Shown: positions 36,592 to 45,611 of the stretch, one piece after another
How positions within the stretch are numbered: the stretch's first letter is position 1
Layout of the letters: the number at the start of each line of letters is the position of its first letter
Assembly (NCBI RefSeq): GCF_003855255.1
Contig: NZ_CP034072.1
Span: forward strand, 3,944,245-4,008,244
Direction of reading: 5' to 3'
DNA: 64,000 nt
From: Mycolicibacterium nivoides
Lineage (GTDB): Bacteria; Actinomycetota; Actinomycetes; Mycobacteriales; Mycobacteriaceae
The notes under the pieces: model-generated
The model's database searches: none
What the model saw: only the letters and a program-made list of their open reading frames with translations
Told to the model about the DNA's origin: nothing
Made by a program: the position numbers and the translations under genes

Positions 36592-37625
36592 GGCAACCCC
36601 TCCCCCGTCGTCGATTCGGGAATACCGACCTTGATCCGGCATCCCGCCCCGGTGTCCATCACTTCGATTACCCCGCCGTGCAATTCGACTGCCCACCGCG
36701 CGATCGCCAGCCCCAGGCCCGTGCCACCGTCAGAGGTCGCACCGCGGGTGAACCGCTCGAAGACGCGCTCACGCTCGACGGCCGCGATACCCGGGCCCTG
36801 ATCCACCACTTCGAGCCGCAGGCCCGACAGCTGACGAGTAGCCAGGACCATCACCCGGCCGCCGGTCGGACTGTGCCGAATTGCGTTGTCCACCAGATTG
36901 ACCACCACCTGCCGTAGCCGTGCCGGGTCGGCGACGGCCTTCAAGTCGGGCGGGGTCACCCTGATGACGACCGGTATGTCGCTCGCCGACACAGCGACGT
37001 GTTCGACGGCGTCGCGCAAAAACTCGCCGACGTCGAACCGACTGATCTGCAACGGAATCGCCCCGCCTTCGATACGGGACAGATCGAGTAGGTTGCTCAC
37101 CAGCTCACCGAGGCGCTCAGTCTGAGACAGCGCGATCCGCATGGTCTGGGCGTCGGGCTCGACCACACCGTCCACCACGTTCTCCAACACCGCCTGTAGT
37201 GCCGTGATGGGCGTGCGCAATTCGTGGGACACATTGCCGATCAGGCCGCGCCGGTACTCGTCGGCAGCCTCGAGATCCGCCGCCATTTGATTGAATGCGG
37301 CTGCCAATTGACCGATTTCGTCTCGGGAGGTGGCGCGCACCCGGATGCTGTAGTCGCCGCGGGCCATCGCGCGTGCTGCCGCCGTCATCTGCCGCAGCGG
37401 CGAGGTCATCCCGTGCGCCAGGAACTGCGTCAAGATCAACGAAGTGGCAAGTGCGGCAAGCAACGCGTACCGGAACTGCCAGCTGGCGCCGACCCAGAAG
37501 GTGAACGAGGCCAGCAGGATCGCCCCGCCCACCAGCAGGCCGGTCTTGACCTTGAACGATGCGAATGGGTCCAGCGGTCGAGGCAGCCGGTCCCACAGCG
37601 CGGTCACCCGGCCGGCCAGGCTCAT
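36588..37625 (-). CDS. Sensor histidine kinase (BaeS-like, short sensor)
   Basis: A 345-residue kinase from ATG 37625, overlapping the response regulator stop. Two closely spaced membrane segments (about 27-47 and 52-72) leave almost no external loop, so sensing is probably within the membrane or by contact. A HAMP follows (MTSPLRQMTAAARAMARGDYS). The H-box is IGNVSHELRTPITALQAV (H134), the N-box NLVDNAIRHSPTGG, G1 DQGPGIA and G2 GGTGLGLAIA. It is operonic with the regulator upstream and the DUF4173 gene downstream. Confidence 0.92.
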   Translation of the reverse strand: MSLAGRVTALWDRLPRPLDPFASFKVKTGLLVGGAILLASFTFWVGASWQFRYALLAALATSLILTQFLAHGMTSPLRQMTAAARAMARGDYSIRVRATSRDEIGQLAAAFNQMAADLEAADEYRRGLIGNVSHELRTPITALQAVLENVVDGVVEPDAQTMRIALSQTERLGELVSNLLDLSRIEGGAIPLQISRFDVGEFLRDAVEHVAVSASDIPVVIRVTPPDLKAVADPARLRQVVVNLVDNAIRHSPTGGRVMVLATRQLSGLRLEVVDQGPGIAAVERERVFERFTRGATSDGGTGLGLAIARWAVELHGGVIEVMDTGAGCRIKVGIPESTTGEGLP

Positions 37626-38287
37626 CGCGGGACCTCCAGGGCGTAGCCCACTCCGTGCACCGTCCGGATCAGCTCGGATCCGAGCTTGCGGCGCAGCGCC
37701 TTGACGTGGCTGTCCACGGTGCGGGTCTCCACCCCGGCGGCCCAACCCCACACGTGCTCCAGCAGGGTCTCGCGGGGCACCGCGGCCCTGGGCCGGCCGG
37801 CCAGGAACACGAGCAGATCGAATTCGGTTCGGGTGAGGTGGATCTCCCGGTCGCCCTCATGGACCCGACGCTCGCTCAGGTCGATGCGATAGTCGCCCAC
37901 CGACAGCGGCTGGTCGCCGTTCGCCCGGTCCACCCGGCGCAACAGCACCCGCACCCGGGCCACCAGTTCGCGCATGCTGAACGGCTTGGTCAGGTAGTCG
38001 TCGGCACCGATACCGAGGCCGATGAGCATGTCTGTCTCGTCGGTGCGGGCAGTCAGCATCAGCACCGGCACGGGAAGCTGTGCCTGAATACGCCGGCACA
38101 CTTCCAGACCGTCGAAGCCGGGCAGCATCACGTCGAGGACCACAAGATCAGGCGACGTTGCCAACGCGGTTTCCACCGCCGACGGTCCGTCGACCGCCGT
38201 CGCCACCTCGAAAGCCTCGGCACGCAGCCGGGTCGCCACCGCGGCCAGGATGGTCGGCTCGTCGTCGACCACCAGGATTCGCTTCAC
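37622..38287 (-). CDS. OmpR-family response regulator
   Basis: A 221-residue regulator with a GTG start. The receiver is ILVVDDEPTI with phospho-acceptor D52 in LVVLDVMLPGFDGLEV and switch Lys in DDYLTKPFSMRELVA. The winged-helix domain has LTRTEFDLLVFLAGRPRAAVPRETLLEHVWGW and TVDSHVKALRRKLG. It heads a three-gene coupled unit (regulator, kinase, DUF4173). Its promoter region is shared with the divergent five-gene SWIM-MoxR-VWA operon, 144 bases away. Confidence 0.93.
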   Translation of the reverse strand: MKRILVVDDEPTILAAVATRLRAEAFEVATAVDGPSAVETALATSPDLVVLDVMLPGFDGLEVCRRIQAQLPVPVLMLTARTDETDMLIGLGIGADDYLTKPFSMRELVARVRVLLRRVDRANGDQPLSVGDYRIDLSERRVHEGDREIHLTRTEFDLLVFLAGRPRAAVPRETLLEHVWGWAAGVETRTVDSHVKALRRKLGSELIRTVHGVGYALEVPR

Positions 38288-38431
38288 GAACCCGACTCTA
38301 GGTGCAGGTTGTGGCGGTCACGGGCAGTGTTTGTGAAGATCCTGTGGAGACCGTCACGAATTTGCTGTGGCCGGGTGTCGGGCGTTCTGGTTAGGCTGGC
38401 CGGGGTCACTACGCATCTGGAGGGGCGGCGG

Positions 38432-39742
38432 TTGGATCAGCAAACGGTGTGGTCCACCGACGAGGTACGTCAGTTTGCCGGGAAGGCGTACGCAGCGGGC
38501 CAGAAACTCGCAGGCGCCGCCGGTTGGTCCGGCACCGGTGCCACCCAAACCTTGGTTTGGGGCGACTTCCAGGGCAGCGGGCGTACCCCGTATCGCGTAC
38601 AGGTCAACCTGGTGGGCCCGACGTACAAGTGCTCGTGCCCGTCGCGGCAATTTCCCTGTAAACACGTGGTCGGTCTGGTGCTGCGCTGGTGTGGCGGCAG
38701 CGTCGACGCCTCGTCGGAGGCTCCAGCGGGCGTCGTCGCGGCGCCTGCAGCTCCCGCAGCTCCGAAAGCGCCGCGTGAGGTCAGCGAGAAGGCCATCGCG
38801 GCACGCGAGCACAGCGTCAGCGAGGGTCTGGAGCAGCTCCAGCGGTGGATCGACGATCAGGTCCGCAACGGCATCGCCGGCATCAGCGCCGATCCGTACG
38901 CCGGCTGGAGTGAGCCGATCGCCAAACGTATGGTCGACGCCAAGGCCCCTGGCCTGGCGCGCTGGTTGCGCAGCCTGCCCGGCCATCTCACCCACGACGA
39001 GTGGCCACGGCTGATCATCGAGGACCTCGGGCTGATCCGGCTGCTGATCGACGCCTACCGCACCGTCGACGCGCTGTCCGAGGAGACCGCCGCTGCGGTT
39101 CGCCGCCACATCGGATTCACGGTGGGGCGGGCAGAGGTGCTGGCCGCCGACCCGGTCAACGACACCTGGCAGGTACTCGGTTACGCCGAGACCTTGGAGG
39201 ATCGATACACCACCCGGCGAATGTGGTTGAGCGGCACCGCCACCGGCCTCCTGGTCAATGTGCAGTCCACCGCGCCGAGCGGGGCCAGCTTCGACAACCG
39301 GCTCACCCCCGGGCGCGAGTTCACCGGCGGCGTCTACCCGTATCCCGGCGGCCCGTCGAGCTTCCGAGTCGCAATCCCCGACGGCGACGTGCCGACCGAG
39401 CCCATCGGGCAACTCGCGGTCGCCGGCACCGGGATCGATTCGGCGCTGGCCGCACGGGCCCGCGCTCTGACGGTCGACCCGTGGTTGCTCCGGTACCCCG
39501 CGATCGTCGCCGCCCGGCCCGTAGAACTCAGCAGGCCCAAACGCCGCTACCTGGTCGATGCCGCGGGCAGCGCTCTGCCTGCGACTTGCGACGACGCCCG
39601 CTGGGCCCGACTACAGGCCGGAAGCGGCGGACGACTATTTCCGCTGCTGACCGAGATCACCACGGACGGGATCGATCCGCTGTCGATGTTGAGCGACGCG
39701 CCGCCATCGCGTCTGGCCGGCCCGGCGGTGACCGCCCTGTGA
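38432..39742 (+). CDS. SWIM zinc-finger protein (YehQ-like), first gene of the MoxR-VWA operon
   Basis: A 436-residue protein. I propose the TTG at 38432 because GGAGGGG lies 6 bases upstream and the product starts with QQTVWSTDEVRQFAGKAYAAG; GTGs at 38375 and 38447 are alternatives. The SWIM motif YKCSCPSRQFPCKH gives C67, C69, C76 and H78 (CxC-n6-CxH), a zinc-binding and DNA/protein-interaction domain. A low-complexity Ala/Pro linker follows, then a long all-alpha and beta region (WLRSLPGHLTHDEWPRLIIEDLG). It is GTGA-coupled to the next gene. It resembles E. coli YehQ-type proteins; the function is unknown. Confidence 0.82.
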   Translation: MDQQTVWSTDEVRQFAGKAYAAGQKLAGAAGWSGTGATQTLVWGDFQGSGRTPYRVQVNLVGPTYKCSCPSRQFPCKHVVGLVLRWCGGSVDASSEAPAGVVAAPAAPAAPKAPREVSEKAIAAREHSVSEGLEQLQRWIDDQVRNGIAGISADPYAGWSEPIAKRMVDAKAPGLARWLRSLPGHLTHDEWPRLIIEDLGLIRLLIDAYRTVDALSEETAAAVRRHIGFTVGRAEVLAADPVNDTWQVLGYAETLEDRYTTRRMWLSGTATGLLVNVQSTAPSGASFDNRLTPGREFTGGVYPYPGGPSSFRVAIPDGDVPTEPIGQLAVAGTGIDSALAARARALTVDPWLLRYPAIVAARPVELSRPKRRYLVDAAGSALPATCDDARWARLQAGSGGRLFPLLTEITTDGIDPLSMLSDAPPSRLAGPAVTAL

Positions 39743-41196
39743 GCGATTACCAACGGATGATCTCCGCCGCCACCGTGGGATTCGGCGCGAAACCCTTACC
39801 CGACAGCACATTCGATGTTCCGGTCGACGGCAGCGTCGCGGCGGTGCGCGACGCCGGCGACCCGGTGGGGTCGGCGCTGCGGGTGGCCGGCCTCTACGCA
39901 GTCGCCCGGCGAGCCGGGCAGTTGCCGACGTCCGTCGAGACGGGCTCCGATCCGGCACCACCGGAAACCCGGCCGCTGATCACCGCTGCGCACGCCTTTC
40001 TCATCGAGCGGGCGCTCACGACCCGTCCCATCCTCGACGGTGTGCTGGCCGACATTGCGGCGGCGGGCCTCCGGCTTCCGCCGCGGCTCATCCCCGAGCT
40101 GTTGCGGATCCAGCAGAGCGGCGTTGTGACACAGGAACTCTGGGAGGCGATCGGCAACGGTGGCCAGTGGTACGCCGTCGAACACTACGGCCGCGGACAT
40201 CGCGCGCTGCGCGACGTTCTGCGGGCCCGGCCCACCGAGTGGCCCAAGGAAACCGACTACACCCACGGCAACACCGCCAAACGCCTCGAATGGCTCGCCA
40301 CCGCGCGCGGCCTCGACCCGGACCGGGCCCGCGACCTCGTGGCGCAGCACTGGGCGGCCGAGGACGCCGAGTCCCGGGCGGCGCTGTTGGCGGCGTTCGC
40401 GTCACCCGAACACGACGCCGACGAGCCTTTCCTGGAAGCCGCGCTCGACGACCGGGCCGCCACCGTGCGCAGTGCCGCCATCGCCGTGCTGGGTGGCCGT
40501 TCGCGTAGCAGATACCTGGACCGCATGAAAGAGCGTGCTGCTCAGATTTTCTCGGTGAAGAAGTCGTTGCTCGGGGTGAAGGTCACCGTCCATCCGCTAC
40601 CCGGGCCTGACGCCGCCGCGGTTCGTGACGGGCTGAGCACCACCAAACCCGAAGCCGTCGTCGCGCGCACGCCGATCACGTTCTGGAGCGAGGTCTTCAG
40701 CGCGGTGTTACCGGAGAAGGTCGCCCGTGCGCTGTCCGACAGCGATCAGGCGGTGCTGGCCGCGCTGACCCTCAGCGCGCTGCGCGGCAACGACCCCGCC
40801 TGGGCCGTGCCGCTGTTGCAGCGTTGCCTGCCCGCCGATTACGGCACCTGCTACGACCCGTCCACCGCACATCCGGCGATCACCGCCGAGATGATCCGCG
40901 CGCTAACCAACGTCGCGGACGCCGCACCCCTGGTGCGCGTGGCCGCGGGCCTGCCCCGACCGTTCGCCCCCGACGTTGCCGCGGCACTGTTCGGATCCCT
41001 GGCAGGCACCGGCTGGGGCACGGCACGCCAACGCCGCGAGGCCGCCGCACATCTGGCGGCCGGGTATCCGCTGGACTGGCTGCGGCGCATCGCGACACTC
41101 GTCGACCACACCACAGACGAGGAACTACACAAGTTCTACGCGACCATCTTCGAGCTGCTCACCCTGCGATCCGACATTGCAAAGGAACTCCAATGA
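39739..41196 (+). CDS. DUF5691-type helical-repeat protein
   Basis: A 485-residue protein with a GTG start inside the previous stop. It is almost wholly alpha-helical. HEAT-like passages are visible: LEWLATARGLDPDRARDLVAQ, AEDAESRAALLAAFA and DEPFLEAALDDRAATVRSAA, followed by LGGRSRSRYLDRMKERAAQIF. No catalytic motif is seen; a scaffold or adaptor role for the SWIM, AAA+ and VWA partners is plausible. The stop overlaps the MoxR start by ATGA. The DUF5691 assignment rests on gene order and general features. Confidence 0.72.
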   Translation: MSDYQRMISAATVGFGAKPLPDSTFDVPVDGSVAAVRDAGDPVGSALRVAGLYAVARRAGQLPTSVETGSDPAPPETRPLITAAHAFLIERALTTRPILDGVLADIAAAGLRLPPRLIPELLRIQQSGVVTQELWEAIGNGGQWYAVEHYGRGHRALRDVLRARPTEWPKETDYTHGNTAKRLEWLATARGLDPDRARDLVAQHWAAEDAESRAALLAAFASPEHDADEPFLEAALDDRAATVRSAAIAVLGGRSRSRYLDRMKERAAQIFSVKKSLLGVKVTVHPLPGPDAAAVRDGLSTTKPEAVVARTPITFWSEVFSAVLPEKVARALSDSDQAVLAALTLSALRGNDPAWAVPLLQRCLPADYGTCYDPSTAHPAITAEMIRALTNVADAAPLVRVAAGLPRPFAPDVAAALFGSLAGTGWGTARQRREAAAHLAAGYPLDWLRRIATLVDHTTDEELHKFYATIFELLTLRSDIAKELQ

Positions 41197-42287
41197 CCGA
41201 AGCGCCCACGCTCCTGCGTCCGCACGCCGAGCAGTTGTTCGCCGCGGAACTCGCGGCCCTGCGCGCCGCAGATGACAAGCCCGTGCCGCCGAACTGGCTG
41301 ATGTCGCCGCACGCCGTCGTTCGTTATCTGCTCGGTGGGGAAACCGTCGAGGGAGTGGAGATCACCCCGAAGTACATCGGTCCCCGGCGGATCATCGAGG
41401 TGGCCGTCGCGACACTGGCCACCGACCGGGCACTGCTGCTGCTCGGGGTGCCCGGAACCGCCAAGACCTGGGTGTCGGAGCATCTCGCCGCAGCGGTAGC
41501 CGGGGATTCGACGCTGCTGGTGCAGGGCACCGCGGGCACCGTCGAGGAAGCGGTGCGATACGGCTGGAACTACGCGCGGCTGATCGCCGAAGGCCCGTCA
41601 CAGCAGGCCCTGGTTCCGTCACCGATCATGACCGCGATGCGCGACGGCAAGATCGCCCGCCTCGAAGAGCTCACCCGTATCCCGTCGGAGGTACAGGATG
41701 CGCTCATCACCGTGCTGTCCGAAAAGACCTTGCCGATACCCGAACTCGGTAGCGAGGTGCAGGCGACGCAGGGGTTCAACGTGATCGCGACGGCGAACGA
41801 CCGCGACCGCGGCGTCAACGACCTGTCGTCGGCGCTGCGCCGCCGGTTCAACACCGTGGTCCTTCCGCTGCCTGCGAGCCTCGACGACGAGGTGGAGATC
41901 GTGACGCGCCGGGTGGCCGACGTCAGCGGGTCGCTGCAGCTGCCCGAGGTACCGACCTCGGCCGACGAAATCCGCCGGGTCGTCACGGTCTTCCGGGAAC
42001 TGCGCTCGGGGCTGACCGCCGACGGCCGCAACAAGCTCAAGCAGCCGTCGGGCACCCTGTCCACCGCCGAGGCGATCTCGGTGGTCACCCAGGGCATCGC
42101 GATGTCGGCGCACTTCGGCGACGGAGTGCTCCGGCCGGCAGACACCGCAGCCGGCATCGTCGGCGCGGTCGTGAAGGATCCGGTCAACGACGCGGTGGTG
42201 TGGCTGGAATACCTCGAAGCAGTGGTGCGTGAACGCGACGGCTGGGCCGACTTCTACCGGGCATCGCGGGACGTCCTGCACTCGTGA
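41193..42287 (+). CDS. MoxR-family AAA+ ATPase (YehL-like)
   Basis: A 364-residue AAA+ protein. Walker A is GVPGTAKT (residues 85-92, K91). The Walker B position reads KIARLEELTRIPSEVQDALI, with Glu-Glu where Asp-Glu is normal. Sensor 1 is in VIATANDRDRGVND (N202). The arginine-finger region is SSALRRRFNTVVLPLP. MoxR ATPases usually act as chaperones with a VWA protein, which is encoded two genes downstream. Coupled on both sides (ATGA and GTGA). It resembles E. coli YehL. Confidence 0.9.
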   Translation: MTEAPTLLRPHAEQLFAAELAALRAADDKPVPPNWLMSPHAVVRYLLGGETVEGVEITPKYIGPRRIIEVAVATLATDRALLLLGVPGTAKTWVSEHLAAAVAGDSTLLVQGTAGTVEEAVRYGWNYARLIAEGPSQQALVPSPIMTAMRDGKIARLEELTRIPSEVQDALITVLSEKTLPIPELGSEVQATQGFNVIATANDRDRGVNDLSSALRRRFNTVVLPLPASLDDEVEIVTRRVADVSGSLQLPEVPTSADEIRRVVTVFRELRSGLTADGRNKLKQPSGTLSTAEAISVVTQGIAMSAHFGDGVLRPADTAAGIVGAVVKDPVNDAVVWLEYLEAVVRERDGWADFYRASRDVLHS

Positions 42288-44464
42288 CCACCCACGTCCT
42301 GGGTATCCGGCACCACGGTCCCGGATCCGCGCGTGCCGTGGTGTCGGAGCTGGACCGCATCCAGCCGGACATCGTGGTGATCGAAGGGCCGGCCGATGCG
42401 GACCGGCTCGCCACCGACGTGGATGACACCGACATGGTGCCACCGGTGGCGATCATGGCCTATGCGGTCGATGACCCCGCGGTGTCGGCGTTCTGGCCGT
42501 TCGGCGGCTTCTCGCCTGAGTGGCAGGCGCTGCTGTGGGCCGCCCGCCACCGGGTGCCGGTGCGATTCTGCGATCTGCCCGCGGCCACTGTGCTGGCTCA
42601 GCGCGACCAGCGGCACGCGGACGTATCGCGGGTTCGGGTCGATCCGATCGCGGCGCTCGCCGATGCAGCGGGTTACGACGATCCCGAACGCTGGTGGGAC
42701 GATGTGGTCGAATCCCGCACGGATGGAAGCGGATTCGAGGCGATCACCGAGGCCATGGGGACGGTGCGGGAGCTCGAACCCGACGAGGACGACGTAGTGG
42801 AGCAGCAGCGCGAAGCACACATGCGTCAGGTGATCCGCAAAGCCGTCAAGGAATTCTCGACGGTGGCCGTGATCTGCGGGGCCTGGCACGCTCCCGCATT
42901 GGCAGGGAAACTGCCCCCGGCAAGCGCGGATTCGGCAATGCTGCGCGGCCTGCCCAAGGTCAAGTCAGCGACGGTGTGGGTGCCGTGGACGCATTCGCGG
43001 CTGGCCGCGGCGTCGGGCTATGGCGCGGGTATCCGCTCGCCCGGCTGGTATCAGCACGCGTTCGTGGAGCGGGAACGTCCGGTGGAAACCTGGCTCACGC
43101 TGGCGGCCAGGGCATTACGCGACCACGACATCTTCGTCTCCTCGGCCCACGTCATAGAAGGAGTCCGGCTGGCCAACGCGCTGGCCGCGATGCGGGGCCG
43201 GGCCCATCCCGGGTTGAGTGAGGTCAACGAGGCCACCGAATCCGTGCTGTGCGAAGGATCCGACACCCGATTCGGGCTGATCGTGCGCGAACTGGTGATC
43301 GGGGAACGGCTGGGCGGCATTCCCGAACATCTGCCGATGGTGCCGCTGCTCGCCGACATCACCAAGCAACAGAAGGCATTGCGCCTCAAACCCGACGCAG
43401 GTGCCAAGCAGGTCACCCTCGACCTGCGCAAGCCGAACGACCTCGCGAAGTCCCATCTGCTGCATCGGCTCGCCGTGCTCGACATTCCGTGGGGCGAACC
43501 CGAGCTGACCACCGGGCAGGGCACGTTCAAGGAAGCCTGGACCCTGCAGTGGCAACCCGAGTTCGCCGTGAAGGTCGTGGTGTCGTCGGTATGGGGCAAC
43601 ACGGTGTACCGCGCCTGCAAGGCCAAACTGGCCGATAGCGCTGAGAACGCTACGCATCTGGGACAGGTCACCGCGGCGATCGAGGCCGCTCTGCTCGGTG
43701 GGATCGACGAAGCAGTCCCGCAACTGCTCGCGATCCTGGAGAACAAGGCCGCCGTCGACCGGGACCTCACGGAGCTCATGGCGGCCCTGCCCGCGCTGGC
43801 CCGGTCATTGCGCTACGGCGATGTGCGCCGCACCGACGCGGGTGCGCTCGGTGTGGTCACCACGTCGCTGCTGCGCCGCGTCAACGTCGGCCTGCCCGCG
43901 ACGCTGACCGGGCTCGGCCCGGACGCGGCCGCCGAGATGCTCGCGCACGTCAACGCGGTCACCGACACCGTCGACCTGCTCGATGCCGACATCCGCGGGG
44001 AGTGGCTGGCCACGATCGCGCGTCTGGCCGATCGCGACGATCTGCACGGCAGCCTGGTCGGCCGTTTCGTCCGCATCGGCGTCGACGGAGCGGTGTTCAC
44101 CACCAGCGAAGCAGCGCGACGCATGCGCCGCGCCTTGAGCATCGGGGCACCGGCCGACGAGAAGTCGGCCTGGATCGAGGGTTTTCTGTCCGGCAGCGGG
44201 CTGCTGCTGGTGCATGACACCGAACTGCTTTCTGTTATCGACGAATGGCTGACCGGTTTGACGGCAACGGAGTTCACCGACGTATTGCCGCTGGTGCGTC
44301 GGACCTTCAGCACCTTCGACGCGGGCATCAAACGCAACATCGGGCATGCGGTGGCCACGGCAGGCTCCGCTGTCCGCACCGAATTCGCCATCGACGCCGA
44401 ACGCGCCCGCCCCGCGGTGATCGCGGCGGCGGCCATCTTCGCACGAGGTATCGCCCATGACTGA
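42284..44464 (+). CDS. DUF5682-type protein with TIKI/TraB-like N-terminal motifs (YehM-like)
   Basis: A 726-residue protein with a GTG start in the MoxR stop. The N-terminal 210 residues carry GIRHHGPGSA (GxxH, G7-H10), VVIEGPADAD (E34), QQREAHMRQVI (RxxxM, R176-M180) and VICGAWHAPAL (GxxH, G199-H202). This set defines the TIKI/TraB/EreA-like metal-dependent hydrolase fold. The remaining 500 residues are alpha-rich with repeated Leu/Ala helices and no further motif I recognise. I infer a hydrolase or a degenerate relative placed under control of the MoxR-VWA pair. Substrate unknown. Confidence 0.82.
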   Translation: MTTHVLGIRHHGPGSARAVVSELDRIQPDIVVIEGPADADRLATDVDDTDMVPPVAIMAYAVDDPAVSAFWPFGGFSPEWQALLWAARHRVPVRFCDLPAATVLAQRDQRHADVSRVRVDPIAALADAAGYDDPERWWDDVVESRTDGSGFEAITEAMGTVRELEPDEDDVVEQQREAHMRQVIRKAVKEFSTVAVICGAWHAPALAGKLPPASADSAMLRGLPKVKSATVWVPWTHSRLAAASGYGAGIRSPGWYQHAFVERERPVETWLTLAARALRDHDIFVSSAHVIEGVRLANALAAMRGRAHPGLSEVNEATESVLCEGSDTRFGLIVRELVIGERLGGIPEHLPMVPLLADITKQQKALRLKPDAGAKQVTLDLRKPNDLAKSHLLHRLAVLDIPWGEPELTTGQGTFKEAWTLQWQPEFAVKVVVSSVWGNTVYRACKAKLADSAENATHLGQVTAAIEAALLGGIDEAVPQLLAILENKAAVDRDLTELMAALPALARSLRYGDVRRTDAGALGVVTTSLLRRVNVGLPATLTGLGPDAAAEMLAHVNAVTDTVDLLDADIRGEWLATIARLADRDDLHGSLVGRFVRIGVDGAVFTTSEAARRMRRALSIGAPADEKSAWIEGFLSGSGLLLVHDTELLSVIDEWLTGLTATEFTDVLPLVRRTFSTFDAGIKRNIGHAVATAGSAVRTEFAIDAERARPAVIAAAAIFARGIAHD

Positions 44465-45611
44465 CGAGACCATCGCCGACGAACGGGACCGCCGGTGGCG
44501 GCTGGTGCTGGGGTCGGACGCGGAGTCACTGCCGAGCCTGCAAGGCGGTGATGTCGAGATGGACAAAGCGCTGTCGGCGCTCTATGACCGCAGAGGGGGA
44601 CTCGGCGGTTCGGCTCCATCGGTGGCGCGTTGGCTGGGCGATATACGAAAGTACTTTCCCAGCACGGTGGTTCAGGTGATGCAGCAGGATGCCATCGAAC
44701 GGCTCAACCTGCGCATGCTGCTGCTCGAACCGGAGATGATGGACAGCGTCGTACCGGACCTGTCATTGGCCACCACGCTCATCACGCTGGGGCAGGCCAT
44801 TCCCGACGAATCCAAGGCATCGGCCCGGGCCCTGGTGCGTAAGGTCGTCGAGGACATCGAGCGGCGCATCGCCGACGGCACCCGGGCCACGCTGCGCGGG
44901 GCGCTGTCCCGCAATGCCCGCACCAGCCGTCCGCTGGCGTCCGACATCGACTGGAACCGCACCATCGCGCGCAACCTGAAGACGTTTCAGCCCGAACTGA
45001 ACACGATCATCCCCGAACGGCTGGTCGGGTTCCGCCGCGCCGGCCGCTCGGTGACCAAGGACATCGTGCTGGCCATCGACCAGTCCGGTTCGATGGCCGA
45101 ATCGATCGTGTACTCCGCGGTTTTCGGCGCGGTGATCGCCTCGATGCGGTCGCTGCGCACGTCGCTGGTGGTATTCGATACCGAAGTCGTCGACCTCACC
45201 GGCCTGCTCGACGACCCCGTTGACGTGCTGTTCGGCACTCAACTCGGCGGCGGCACCGACATCAACCGAGCCATCGCGTACTGCCAGACCCTGATCACGC
45301 GCCCGGCCGACAGCATCTTCGTGCTGATCTCCGACCTCTACGAGGGCGGTGTCCGCGACGAGATGCTCGCCCGCGTCAGGCAACTCGTGGACGCGGGCGT
45401 CCAGGTGGTCGTGCTGCTGGCGTTGTCCGATTCGGGCGCACCGTCGTTCGACCGCGAGATCGCCGCCGATCTGGCCGCCATGGAGATCCCGGCGTTCGCC
45501 TGCACGCCCGACGCGTTTCCCGAGCTGCTGGCACTGGCCATCAACAAGGGCGACATCCGCGGCTGGGCGGACCGCACCGGCCTCGCCCAGCGCGGGATGG
45601 ACGCGCCCTAG
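44457..45611 (+). CDS. VWA-domain protein (YehP-like), last gene of the MoxR-VWA operon
   Basis: A 384-residue protein. Residues 1-195 are helical. The von Willebrand A domain follows with a complete MIDAS: DQSGS (D208, S210, S212), T267 in GGGTDIN and D293 in ISDLYEGG. It should bind Mg or Ca and act as the partner of the MoxR ATPase. The start lies 8 bases inside the preceding gene. The stop overlaps the end of ipdF on the other strand by 4 bases, so the operon ends exactly at the steroid-locus boundary. Confidence 0.9.
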   Translation: MTDETIADERDRRWRLVLGSDAESLPSLQGGDVEMDKALSALYDRRGGLGGSAPSVARWLGDIRKYFPSTVVQVMQQDAIERLNLRMLLLEPEMMDSVVPDLSLATTLITLGQAIPDESKASARALVRKVVEDIERRIADGTRATLRGALSRNARTSRPLASDIDWNRTIARNLKTFQPELNTIIPERLVGFRRAGRSVTKDIVLAIDQSGSMAESIVYSAVFGAVIASMRSLRTSLVVFDTEVVDLTGLLDDPVDVLFGTQLGGGTDINRAIAYCQTLITRPADSIFVLISDLYEGGVRDEMLARVRQLVDAGVQVVVLLALSDSGAPSFDREIAADLAAMEIPAFACTPDAFPELLALAINKGDIRGWADRTGLAQRGMDAP

